Origin: Mordavella massiliensis
Lineage (GTDB): Bacteria; Bacillota; Clostridia; Lachnospirales; Lachnospiraceae
Direction of reading: 5' to 3'
Length of the DNA: 64,000 nucleotides
Assembly (NCBI RefSeq): GCF_016901695.1
Contig: NZ_JACJKS010000012.1
Coordinates: forward strand, 1-64,000
The position numbers and the translations under genes are program-made. Below the pieces are notes generated by a model. The model ran no database searches, had not been told where the DNA came from, and saw only the letters and a program-made list of their open reading frames with translations. Numbering within the stretch: position 1 is the first letter of the stretch; every line of letters begins with the position of its first letter. Below are positions 8,579 through 16,038 of this stretch, piece after piece.

Positions 8579-9700
8579 CTATTCCACACTATCTGTAGCG
8601 CTCTCTTGTGTGCTGTCCACGTCGTTTTCCACCCCGTAGATCCCAGTCATGTCTGACAGCTGTGCGCTGATCTCCCTCACCGTCTCTGTCGGTTCGTAAT
8701 TTTCTTTTCCAAAAAGAAACGCATGGGCCTTCCGCACATTCCCTTCCAAGTCCGCCGGCACTACATAGGAGCCCGTGTATCCGGGAACAGATTCCGGCAT
8801 CTCCAGATCAAACGGAAAGCCGCTGTTTTCTCCCAGCTGGTAGCTGAAGACATCTGCTGCCAGACCAATCAGCTCACTCGTGGTAAAGCTTGTGGATATC
8901 TCCGGAAATACTGCGTCGATCACGCGGTTGATCGTCAGAAGATCCGCCTGCTTTGCCTTCTCCACCAGCTTCTCGATTACAAGCCTCTGACGGGATGTCC
9001 TGGTAAAATCACCGCCTGCCGTATAACGGATCCTCGCATAAGAAACCGCCTGCACACCGTTCAGATGATAGGTACCCGCTGTCTCCGGCTCGATCCTCTC
9101 GTAATCCTTTCCTGTGATCTCTGACGTCTCCACACAATAGTTGTTCATATGAACAACTTCTTCATCCGTCAGCTCCAGATCAATCCCTCCAAGCTGATCC
9201 ACCGCATCCGCCAGGGCCAGGAAATTCACAGTCACATAGTCTGTGATATCCAGATCCAGGTTCCTGTTGAGCATATTGATGGCAGCCTCCGGACCGCCTG
9301 TGGCATAGGCCGAATTCGCCTTGTCAAAATAGCCGTCTTCCTGCAGCAGCATAGTATCCCTGTAGACAGACAGCATATTTACTTCCTTTGTGTTCGTGTT
9401 GATGCTTGCCACGATGATGCAGTCGCTCCGCACCCCGCTTGTCTCCCCGGCCCGGTTGTCCGTGCCAAAGAGAGCGACATTTTTAAATCCTTCCTGGTTC
9501 ACCCCGTTGTTCAGGATGCTCTCCTCATCAAAGAAGGAATGATTCAGAAGATCCAGTTTGAACATACCGTAGGCGACCACGCAAAGAACAGCCAGGATGA
9601 TCAGCTCAGCGATAAGGACCACCACTCTCCTGCGCCTTCTCTTCTTTTTCTTCTGCGCGCGCAGCTCCCTCTCCTGGCGCGTCATCCTGTTTTTCCCCAT
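8579..9700 (-). CDS. LytR-CpsA-Psr (LCP) family glycopolymer ligase
   Basis: Second LCP ligase. It has a strongly basic cytoplasmic N-terminus (KKKKRRRRR), one membrane helix (VVVLIAELIILAVLCVVAYG), and an LCP catalytic domain with FGTDNRAG, VRSDCIIVAS, YRDTMLLQ and ARIRYTAGGDFTRTSRQR. It ends shortly after the catalytic domain, without the long acidic tail of its neighbour. The frame opens at 9748, but that Met has no ribosome site. I prefer the ATG at 9700 (MGKNRMTRQ), which has CAGGGAGAA upstream, though its spacing is a little long; this gives 373 aa. It has its own promoter just after the rml terminator. Being next to the rhamnose operon, it is a natural candidate for attaching a rhamnose-containing polymer to peptidoglycan. 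Confidence 0.9.
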   Translation of the reverse strand: MGKNRMTRQERELRAQKKKKRRRRRVVVLIAELIILAVLCVVAYGMFKLDLLNHSFFDEESILNNGVNQEGFKNVALFGTDNRAGETSGVRSDCIIVASINTNTKEVNMLSVYRDTMLLQEDGYFDKANSAYATGGPEAAINMLNRNLDLDITDYVTVNFLALADAVDQLGGIDLELTDEEVVHMNNYCVETSEITGKDYERIEPETAGTYHLNGVQAVSYARIRYTAGGDFTRTSRQRLVIEKLVEKAKQADLLTINRVIDAVFPEISTSFTTSELIGLAADVFSYQLGENSGFPFDLEMPESVPGYTGSYVVPADLEGNVRKAHAFLFGKENYEPTETVREISAQLSDMTGIYGVENDVDSTQESATDSVE

Positions 9701-9780
9701 ATCTGCATCTTCTCCCTGTTTAATATGTACTCTGCACGGCTGCTTCATTCTGTCTTTTTATTTCTGTAAACACTTTACCT

Positions 9781-9809
9781 ATCATACAATATTTACCCTG
9801 GCAGGGCAA
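9781..9809 (-). promoter_or_regulatory. Promoter of the second LCP gene
   Basis: TTGCCC (9804-9809), a 17-bp spacer and TATGAT (9781-9786) on the minus strand, just after the large rmlC terminator hairpin. Confidence 0.6.
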
Positions 9810-9835
9810 GAAAATAATTTCTTAAGGTTCTATTA

Positions 9836-9878
9836 AGCCAGGCGGACACTCCTGTCTCACAGGAGCATCCGCCTGGCT
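9836..9878 (-). terminator. Long hairpin after rmlC, probable terminator
   Basis: Outer stem AGCCAGGCGGA / TCCGCCTGGCT and inner stem CTCCTGT / ACAGGAG make a 43-nt, very stable structure. The minus-strand tail is TTAATAG, a weak U-tract. It closes the rmlABDC unit and lies between the rmlC stop and the LCP promoter. It could also work as an mRNA 3' stabiliser. Confidence 0.7.
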
Positions 9879-9914
9879 GCAGATCCGATCTTTTATTAAT
9901 GAATAAAGAAAAAA

Positions 9915-10523
9915 CTAGAAGTGAAATGTCTCCTTCAGCACGGCCCATTTCTGATCCTTGTCGCTTAAGTTCAGCGGTGTGCCGTCCTCCAGGGCATACC
10001 CTGCCGCCGAGGCGCTTCCCGGGTACTCCCCCGTAAGCTTCGGCCAGGTAATGCCGATCTCCGGGTCATTCCAGGCCAGTCCGCCCTCGTCCCCCGGATG
10101 GTAGAAGTCCGTGCACTTGTAGCAGAACTCGGCGACCTCGCTCAGCACAAGGAAGCCGTGGGCAAAGCCCTCGGGGATGTAGAACTGCTTCTTGTTCTCC
10201 TCAGTCAGCTCAATGCCGAACCATTTCCCGTACGTCTCGCTGCCGCTTCTAAGGTCCACCGCCACGTCAAAGACGGAGCCTTTGATTACCCGCACCAGCT
10301 TGCCCTGGGGGAATTCCTTCTGGAAGTGGAGTCCCCGGAGCACGCCCTTGGTGGAGCAGGACTGGTTGTCCTGCACGAAGACCATATTCAGGCCGTTCTC
10401 CTCCATATCCCTCTGGTTGTATGTCTCCATGAAGTAGCCTCTGGCGTCTCCGTGAACGGCGGGCTCGATCACGCACAGCCCCTCGATGCCGCCCACGTTC
10501 TTCTCAACTTTGATCTGTCCCAT
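9915..10523 (-). CDS. rmlC: dTDP-4-dehydrorhamnose 3,5-epimerase
   Basis: Third step of dTDP-L-rhamnose synthesis: epimerises C3 and C5 of dTDP-4-keto-6-deoxyglucose. A cupin-fold protein of normal length (202 aa) with the family motifs DARGYFMETYN near the N-terminus, LRGLHFQ (active-site His) and FYIPEGFAHGFLVLSE. It begins 15 nt after the rmlD stop with a good ribosome site and is the last gene of the rml operon, followed by the long hairpin at 9836-9878. Confidence 0.95.
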   Translation of the reverse strand: MGQIKVEKNVGGIEGLCVIEPAVHGDARGYFMETYNQRDMEENGLNMVFVQDNQSCSTKGVLRGLHFQKEFPQGKLVRVIKGSVFDVAVDLRSGSETYGKWFGIELTEENKKQFYIPEGFAHGFLVLSEVAEFCYKCTDFYHPGDEGGLAWNDPEIGITWPKLTGEYPGSASAAGYALEDGTPLNLSDKDQKWAVLKETFHF

Positions 10524-10538
10524 TCTGTAAAAGCCTCC

Positions 10539-11480
10539 TTAGAATTCGATTTCCTTCAGATATCTGGCCAGCGCGTCCTGCCAGGTGGGAAGAGGCGTAA
10601 AGCCGTTCGCTGCCAGCTTGCTCTTGTCAAGCCGGCTGTTGAAGGGGCGGGCCGCTTTGGACACGCCGTACTCCGCCGTAGTCACCGGCTTCACCGTCAG
10701 CCTCTCCTCGCTGTACTCTGTGTGCCCCATCTCCACCGCCTGCCGGAAGATCTCCTTCGTGAAATCATACCAGCTGATGTAGCCGCCCTCGTTGGTGGCA
10801 TGGTAGTATCCGTACTTCTCTGTCTCCAGCATGTCCACCAGCAGCCTTGCCAGATCGAAGGTGTAGGTGGGCGTGCCGATCTGGTCGTTCACCACGGTAA
10901 GGGCATCGTGGGTCTTGCCCACGTTCAGCATGGTCTTGATAAAGTTCTTGCCGTTCTTGCCGAACACCCAGGCGATGCGGACGATAAAGTACTTATCCAG
11001 CGTCTCCGCCACCGCCAGCTCGCCGGCCATCTTCGTCTCCCCGTACACATTCAGGGGCTTGTAGTCCTTGCAGTCCGGATCCCAGGGCGTCTCCCCCTGG
11101 CCGTCAAAGACGTAGTCCGTGCTTAAGTAGATCATCTTGCAGTCCAGCTTTTTGCACATCCCGGCAATGTATTTCGTGCCGTCCACGTTGATGGCCCGCA
11201 CCTTGTCCTTTTTATCCTCGTCCTCCGCCAGATCCACGGCTGTCCAGGCCGCGCAGTGCACCACCACGTCCGGCTTCACTTCGGAAAGGACTTTCTCTAC
11301 AGAAGCCGGATCTGTGATGTCCATGGGCACGTAGGGCATGGTCTCCACCGGGGTGCCGTCCTTGATGCCGCTGTACTCCTCCTTCAGGTCAGAGCCGACG
11401 CCCTCATAGCCGCGGCCTGCCAGTTCGTTCATCACGTCATGCCCAAGCTGTCCCGCAACACCGGTCACAAATACCTTCAT
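10539..11480 (-). CDS. rmlD: dTDP-4-dehydrorhamnose reductase
   Basis: Final step of dTDP-L-rhamnose synthesis, NAD(P)H-dependent reduction of the 4-keto group. An extended SDR of 313 aa with the N-terminal TGVAGQLGHDV nucleotide-binding motif, the HCAAWTAVDLAEDE stretch and the catalytic YGETKMAGE (YxxxK). It overlaps the rmlB stop by one base (TAATG), a sign of translational coupling. In streptococci the corresponding enzyme (GacA/RmlD) is needed for rhamnan wall polysaccharide, which fits the locus at 17-34 kb. Confidence 0.95.
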   Translation of the reverse strand: MKVFVTGVAGQLGHDVMNELAGRGYEGVGSDLKEEYSGIKDGTPVETMPYVPMDITDPASVEKVLSEVKPDVVVHCAAWTAVDLAEDEDKKDKVRAINVDGTKYIAGMCKKLDCKMIYLSTDYVFDGQGETPWDPDCKDYKPLNVYGETKMAGELAVAETLDKYFIVRIAWVFGKNGKNFIKTMLNVGKTHDALTVVNDQIGTPTYTFDLARLLVDMLETEKYGYYHATNEGGYISWYDFTKEIFRQAVEMGHTEYSEERLTVKPVTTAEYGVSKAARPFNSRLDKSKLAANGFTPLPTWQDALARYLKEIEF

Positions 11481-12511
11481 TATCCGATCTCCTCCCTGTT
11501 TCCGTACATTTTCTCATAGTAGTTCTGGTACTCGCCGGAGATAATGGTCTCCCACCACTCCTTGTTCTCCAGGTACCACTTGATGGTCTTCTTGATGCCG
11601 TCCGCGAACTTCGTCTCCGGCAGCCAGCCCAGCTCATTGTGGATCTTGGTGGGATCGATGGCGTAGCGCATGTCATGTCCCTTCCTGTCCTCCACGTGGA
11701 CGATCAGGCTCTCCGGCTTGCCGAGCTCCTTGCAGATCAGCTTTACGATATCAATGTTCTTCATCTCGTTGTGGCCGCCGATGTTGTACACCTCGCCCAC
11801 ACGGCCCTTGTGGATAATGAGGTCGATGGCCTTGCAGTGGTCCTCCACGTAGAGCCAGTCGCGCACGTTCTCACCAGCCCCGTACACTGGCAGCGGCTTG
11901 TCGTTGAGCGCGTTGGCGATCATCAGCGGGATCAGCTTCTCCGGGAAGTGGTAGGGGCCGTAGTTGTTGGAGCAGCGGCTGATGGTCACCGGCAGGCTGT
12001 ATGTCCTGTGATAAGCCAGCACGAGCAGATCCGCCCCCGCCTTGGAGGAGCTGTAGGGGCTGCTTGTGTGGATGGGGGTCTCCTCCGTAAAGAAGAGGTC
12101 CGGACGGTCCAGAGGCAGGTCGCCGTACACTTCGTCTGTTGACACCTGGTGGTATCTCTTGATGCCGTACTTGCGGCAGGCGTCCATGAGCACCGCCGTC
12201 CCCTTGATGTTCGTATCCAGGAAGACCTCCGGGTTCTCGATGGAGCGGTCCACGTGGCTCTCGGCCGCGAAGTTCACCACCATATCCGGATGCTCCTCCT
12301 CGAACAGCTTGTACACGGCCTCGCGGTCCGTGATGCTGGCCTTCACGAAACGGAAATTCGGGTTGTCCATGACAGGCGCCAGGGTGGACAGGTTGCCTGC
12401 GTAGGTCAGGCAGTCCAGACAGATGATGCGGTAGTCCGGATACTTGTCCAGCATGTGAAAGATAAAGTTGCTTCCGATAAATCCGGCTCCGCCGGTTACG
12501 ATAATGTTCAT
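11480..12511 (-). CDS. rmlB: dTDP-glucose 4,6-dehydratase
   Basis: Second step of dTDP-L-rhamnose synthesis. An extended SDR of 343 aa with TGGAGFIGSNFIFHML (NAD binding), AAESHVDRSIENP, STDEVYGDL and the catalytic YSSSKAGAD, then SRCSNNYGPY and NVRDWLYVEDHC, all typical of RmlB. It is separated from rmlA by 188 bp that hold two hairpins, unlike the tight B-D-C spacing, so its level may be set separately from rmlA. Confidence 0.97.
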   Translation of the reverse strand: MNIIVTGGAGFIGSNFIFHMLDKYPDYRIICLDCLTYAGNLSTLAPVMDNPNFRFVKASITDREAVYKLFEEEHPDMVVNFAAESHVDRSIENPEVFLDTNIKGTAVLMDACRKYGIKRYHQVSTDEVYGDLPLDRPDLFFTEETPIHTSSPYSSSKAGADLLVLAYHRTYSLPVTISRCSNNYGPYHFPEKLIPLMIANALNDKPLPVYGAGENVRDWLYVEDHCKAIDLIIHKGRVGEVYNIGGHNEMKNIDIVKLICKELGKPESLIVHVEDRKGHDMRYAIDPTKIHNELGWLPETKFADGIKKTIKWYLENKEWWETIISGEYQNYYEKMYGNREEIG

Positions 12512-12554
12512 GATGATCCTTCTCCTTGTTTTTTTATGTTATCTATAGCATATT

Positions 12555-12574
12555 AATACGGATTGCTCCGTATT
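12555..12574 (-). other. Small hairpin before rmlB
   Basis: A perfect 8-bp inverted repeat AATACGGA / TCCGTATT with a 4-nt loop, about 45 nt before the rmlB start. No U-tract long enough for a clear terminator follows on the minus strand (TAATATG). Possible attenuator or processing site. Confidence 0.4.
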
Positions 12575-12649
12575 TCATACTCTCGCAATCCTAAAAACAT
12601 TCGGAATCCGACCTGCCGGTCTACTTCCTCATGTTTTTTCGGTCCTAAG

Positions 12650-12686
12650 GAATATGCTTTTTCATGCAAGCATGAAACGCATATTC
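12650..12686 (-). other. Long hairpin directly after rmlA
   Basis: GAATATGC ... TTCATGC AA GCATGAA ... GCATATTC folds into a two-part stem, with imperfect pairing extending to about 12641-12696. It starts within a few bases of the rmlA stop. On the minus strand it is followed by CTTAGGACCG, not by a U-run, so it looks more like an mRNA-stabilising or processing hairpin than a terminator. Confidence 0.45.
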
Positions 12687-12699
12687 TTTAGTCCCTTTA

Positions 12700-13596
12700 T
12701 TAATACAAGTTTTCCTGATACTTTCCGTCTACGACATCCTTCAGGTACTGGCCGTACTGGTTCTTCTTCAGCACCTCGTAGACTTCCAGCACTGCGTCCT
12801 TGCTGATCCAGCCGTTGAGGTAGGCGATCTCCTCCAGGCAGGCGATCTTGCGGTGCTGATGGGTCTCCATGGTCTTCACAAAGTTGGTGGCGTCCACCAG
12901 GCTCTCATGGGTTCCCGTATCCAGCCAGGTAAAGCCCTGGCCGAGCAGCTCCACATTCAGGGAGTCGTCCTCCAGGTAGATGCGGTTCAGGTCCGTGATC
13001 TCCAGCTCGCCCCGCTTGCCGGGCTTTAAGCCTTTGGCATACTCTACCACCCGGTTGTCGTAGAAGTAAAGGCCGGTCACGCAGTAGTTGCTCTTCGGAT
13101 GCTCCGGCTTCTCCTCGATGGAGACTGCCTTGCCGTTGTGGTCGAACTCCACGATGCCGAACCGCTCCGGATCGTCCACATAGTAGCCGAACACCGTAGC
13201 CCCCTTGCCGGACTCCGCGTTCTCCACCGCCGCCTTCAGCCGCTTCTTCAGGCCATGGCCGGCGAAAATATTGTCTCCCAGCACCATGGCCACAGAGTCA
13301 TCGCCGATGAACTCCTCGCCGATGATGAACGCCTGGGCCAGACCGTCCGGGCTTGGCTGTACGGCATAGGAAAGATCCACGCCAAACTGATGGCCGTCCC
13401 CCAGGAGAGCCTCAAACCTTGGCGTGTCCTGGGGCGTGGAGATGATCAGGATATCCCGGATGCCCGCGTTCATGAGAACAGACATGGGATAGTAGATCAT
13501 CGGCTTGTCGTAGATCGGCAGAAGCTGCTTGGATGTCACTGTGGTCAGAGGATAGAGGCGTGTGCCGGATCCTCCCGCTAAGATAATACCCTTCAT
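12700..13596 (-). CDS. rmlA: Glucose-1-phosphate thymidylyltransferase
   Basis: First step of dTDP-L-rhamnose synthesis: makes dTDP-glucose from glucose-1-phosphate and dTTP. The signature [18 protein letters not shown] and [10 protein letters not shown] are at the N-terminus, with [11 protein letters not shown] and [12 protein letters not shown] further on. Its 298 aa are standard. A strong AAGGAGG lies 7 nt before the ATG. It is the first gene of the operon, and its promoter region contains a striking dyad in a 19-bp spacer. A 16-nt leader motif is shared with the LCP gene. Confidence 0.97.
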   Translation of the reverse strand: MKGIILAGGSGTRLYPLTTVTSKQLLPIYDKPMIYYPMSVLMNAGIRDILIISTPQDTPRFEALLGDGHQFGVDLSYAVQPSPDGLAQAFIIGEEFIGDDSVAMVLGDNIFAGHGLKKRLKAAVENAESGKGATVFGYYVDDPERFGIVEFDHNGKAVSIEEKPEHPKSNYCVTGLYFYDNRVVEYAKGLKPGKRGELEITDLNRIYLEDDSLNVELLGQGFTWLDTGTHESLVDATNFVKTMETHQHRKIACLEEIAYLNGWISKDAVLEVYEVLKKNQYGQYLKDVVDGKYQENLY

Positions 13597-13614
13597 TTGA
13601 AAACCTCCTTGGTA

Positions 13615-13630
13615 CCTTTCTTCGGTATCT
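13615..13630 (-). repeat. 16-nt leader motif, copy 2 (before rmlA)
   Basis: AGATACCGAAGAAAGG on the minus strand, identical to 8457-8472. It lies between the predicted rmlA promoter and the ribosome site, so the transcript contains it. Confidence 0.6.
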
Positions 13631-13677
13631 CTGCTACATAGTATTTCTGATCTGTCGTTTCTTATAAGCTTATCTGC

Positions 13678-13708
13678 ATTATAAAAGGTGACCTTAGGTC
13701 ACCTTCAA
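13678..13708 (-). promoter_or_regulatory. rmlA promoter with dyad in a 19-bp spacer
   Basis: On the minus strand TTGAAG (13703-13708), a 19-bp spacer and a perfect TATAAT (13678-13683). The spacer is filled by a perfect 9-bp inverted repeat AAGGTGACC-TAA-GGTCACCTT (13685-13705). An over-long 19-bp spacer with a central dyad is the hallmark of MerR-family-regulated promoters. The alternative is a terminator (stem then TTTTAT) for the decayed toxin gene just upstream; both may hold. A MerR-type gene lies nearby at 14212. Confidence 0.55.
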
Positions 13709-13777
13709 GTGTTTTTTAACATTTCGTAACAATTTGGTTATTTTGCACAAAGCGTCCATTCATCGTCTTTTTTGTTA

Positions 13778-13876
13778 TCACTCAAAGATTCTCGTGATAT
13801 CCTGATATCGGTTGACCACACGATAGATTTCTACATACCCGTTGCTTACCTTATAGATGATCACATAAAAGTGCTT
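13778..13876 (-). pseudogene. RelE/ParE-type toxin remnant (C-terminal third)
   Basis: Open from 13876 in the frame shifted by one from the antitoxin, reading HFYVIIYKVSNGYVEIYRVV and ending QDITRIFE before TGA. This is the typical C-terminal end of a RelE/ParE-superfamily toxin (VxIYRVxxxxxD). The N-terminal two thirds are gone. The remnant overlaps the end of the antitoxin gene, as expected from one internal deletion that joined the end of the antitoxin to the end of the toxin. Confidence 0.7.
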
Positions 13877-14105
13877 TCAATTCATCCAGATCCAGCCATC
13901 CTTCGCCATCTTTCACTGCTTCTTCGGCTTCCTGCAGCTTTACCAGAAGTTTCTTTTCTGCCCGGTCACGTTCATAGTCTTCAATGTCCATAACTACAAA
14001 ACGCCCTCTTCCATTCTTGGTCAAATACACCGGTTCTCCCTTGTGACAATTTTTCAGGACTTCATTATAATTTCTCAGATCAGATACTGGTAAAATATTT
14101 GCCAT
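13851..14105 (-). CDS. Phd/YefM-family antitoxin (toxin lost)
   Basis: A small protein of 84 aa. The N-terminal Phd/YefM DNA-binding fold reads ILPVSDLRNYNEVLKN, GEPVYLTKNGRGRFVVMDIEDYE. The C-terminal toxin-binding part is charged and helical (KKLLVKLQEAEEAV, GEGWLDLDELKAL). The last residues (CDHL) seem to come from read-through into the former toxin coding sequence after a deletion. With no intact toxin next to it, it would be an orphan that may still repress its own promoter or cross-neutralise a related toxin elsewhere. Confidence 0.85.
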   Translation of the reverse strand: MANILPVSDLRNYNEVLKNCHKGEPVYLTKNGRGRFVVMDIEDYERDRAEKKLLVKLQEAEEAVKDGEGWLDLDELKALLCDHL

Positions 14106-14211
14106 ATTCTTTCAGCTTCCTTCTTGATACTATATTATTATTGTCACTTTTATTATACGCAAAAGCTGTAAAATTCAACGTAGATTTTTACAGCTTTCAA
14201 AAAATTTTCCA

Positions 14212-15393
14212 TCACAAACACACAAAAATTCCTGCATCCTTCGTGATCCGGAAGCCTCCCGCCCCTGTCTTCTTCTTCACAAACGCCCGGAAGTCACCGT
14301 ACTTCTCCCCAATATACTGCCCCTGGTTGCCGTGGCAGGAAAGTACATAGGAGATAAGGGGCTCCGGCTCCGTGACGATGAGGGCGTCCTCATACTGCCG
14401 CCACGCGGCGCGCGGGAACACCCGCTCCAGAATACCGGCCCCATTCTCCTTGCCAAACTTCTCGTAGAGCTTGTCCGCCGAGAGGGCAATCCGCTCATCG
14501 AACTCCTGCACAAGGGCGCTCACCTCCCGCATATGCCTGCTGCCGTAGGTACTGCAGATAAAGGGCCCGCCGTCTTTCAGCACCCTTCGCACCTCCCGGC
14601 AAACACCCGGGATATCGTCGCAGTAGAAGAGCACATGGTTGGCGATCACCAGATCAAAGGCCCCGTCCTCATAAGGGATCCTGCTGCAGTCGAAGGCCCG
14701 GAAGGTGAACCTGTCATCCTCCGTTCCCACCGCGCGCCGGGCGTCCCGGAGCATGCCCTCCGAGATATCCGAGAGGGTCACGGAGATCCCCTCCGGCAGG
14801 CGGGCTTTATTTTCCGTCCAAAGGGTGCCGTCCCCGCAGCCGATCTCCAGGATCCGCATCCCCTTCCGCAGGTCAAGCTGCTCAAAGATCCAGGGGAACC
14901 ACCCTTTGGAATTCACGGAATACAGGCTGTGGAGGTTGATGCGGGCCGCAATGTTTGTAGCGCTCTTGTACTGGTTCTTAAAGCTCTTCTCCATGCCGGT
15001 CAGGTGGATCAGATCCAGCATCCGGCTCCACTCCACGCCACGCTCCTTGCGGATCGCCTCCGTGGTTTCCTCGATGGTCTGCTCCATGAGCTGCATCTGC
15101 TCAATCCGGTCCTGCACCAGCTTCCTCTGGATCTCCAGGGAATTCAGCATAAAGTGGTAATCCGTGTCCGCAATGGTCATCTCCCGGATATCGTCCAGGG
15201 AAAAGCCCAGATACTTAAGAAGCAGGATCTGCTGCAGCCGCGCAAAGTCCCCGTCTGTATAAAAACGGGCCCCCGCATCTGTCACATACGAGGGCTTTAG
15301 AATGTTCTGTTTATCATAGTAGCGGATCGTCCGCAGGGTCACCTGGGCCATGCGGGCGAACTCGCCGGAAGAATAATAGCCTTGTTTCTTCAT
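14212..15393 (-). CDS. MerR-family regulator fused to SAM methyltransferase
   Basis: An N-terminal MerR winged helix (about 5-72: SSGEFARMAQVTLRTIRYYD, LQQILLLKYLGFSLDDIREM) and a coiled-coil dimerisation stretch (about 80-125) lead into a class I methyltransferase. Its motif I is ILEIGCGDGTLW (about 182), followed by VTLSDISEGML and FDLVIANHVLFY. The total is 393 aa. In such fusions the effector-binding domain of MerR is replaced by the methyltransferase, so SAM or a methyl acceptor may act as the signal. The target is unknown. The stop of the RloB-like gene lies 6 bp upstream of its start. It could control the dyad promoter of rmlA, but this is only a positional guess. Confidence 0.85.
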   Translation of the reverse strand: MKKQGYYSSGEFARMAQVTLRTIRYYDKQNILKPSYVTDAGARFYTDGDFARLQQILLLKYLGFSLDDIREMTIADTDYHFMLNSLEIQRKLVQDRIEQMQLMEQTIEETTEAIRKERGVEWSRMLDLIHLTGMEKSFKNQYKSATNIAARINLHSLYSVNSKGWFPWIFEQLDLRKGMRILEIGCGDGTLWTENKARLPEGISVTLSDISEGMLRDARRAVGTEDDRFTFRAFDCSRIPYEDGAFDLVIANHVLFYCDDIPGVCREVRRVLKDGGPFICSTYGSRHMREVSALVQEFDERIALSADKLYEKFGKENGAGILERVFPRAAWRQYEDALIVTEPEPLISYVLSCHGNQGQYIGEKYGDFRAFVKKKTGAGGFRITKDAGIFVCL

Positions 15394-15399
15394 AGCTTT

Positions 15400-16038
15400 T
15401 TACCGTTGTAGTCCTTCCAAAAACTCTATTGCTTCATGTACTGTAGTAAATGTCAGGCCAGACTGATACAGCCATTGATTCCTGATATCCTCATCGTCCG
15501 TTATCGGCAATCCTTCCAGAGTATGTAATACCCATTTCCCATTTTCCAAAGCATTTTTTAAATTATCTCCTATTTCCCTTATTGCCCTTGGATCACCTTT
15601 CGCATAGTTAGAACAGTATTTCTTCAAAATCTCCAGTACTTTTTCTTTCTCAGCAGGACTTTGTATAGAAGGGTTTGTTTTTTTATAATGAAGCAGGAAC
15701 CAGTATTCTACACATCCAGTTGTCATTAAAAGCCTGATCCGTATATTCGGTTTCCTACGCAATCTCTTTAATGTGGAAATTATCTTTTTGTTCTTTTCCC
15801 AGCTTCCCGTCTGTTCCTCGTCAACATCAAAGAAAAACCATATTTCATCTGTAATTTCCGCCTCGTTTCGATAACGTGCCTCCCGCTTAAACTTATTTCT
15901 TGCAACTTCAAACAGACCTTTAACCGGCTTCTTTATAATTGCCGTTTCTGCAAATCTTTCTTTCAAAAAATTCGCATACTCTATCTCACTTTCGCCCTCA
16001 CAAAACACATAAATCAAAGGCTTTATGTTTCTTTTCAT
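15400..16038 (-). CDS. RloB-like protein of a defence pair
   Basis: A 212-aa protein of the RloB type, usually encoded with an AAA ATPase (RloA). Near the N-terminus PLIYVFCEGESEIEYANFL resembles the first Toprim-like acidic motif. DEIWFFFDVDEE in the middle provides the DxD-like acidic cluster, and TTGCVEYWFLLHY follows. Toprim-like effectors are proposed nucleases in related ATPase-coupled anti-phage systems (OLD, PARIS). Its start codon overlaps the stop of the ATPase gene by one base, so the two are translationally coupled. The base composition shifts to AT-rich here, which suggests acquisition by transfer. Confidence 0.8.
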   Translation of the reverse strand: MKRNIKPLIYVFCEGESEIEYANFLKERFAETAIIKKPVKGLFEVARNKFKREARYRNEAEITDEIWFFFDVDEEQTGSWEKNKKIISTLKRLRRKPNIRIRLLMTTGCVEYWFLLHYKKTNPSIQSPAEKEKVLEILKKYCSNYAKGDPRAIREIGDNLKNALENGKWVLHTLEGLPITDDEDIRNQWLYQSGLTFTTVHEAIEFLEGLQR

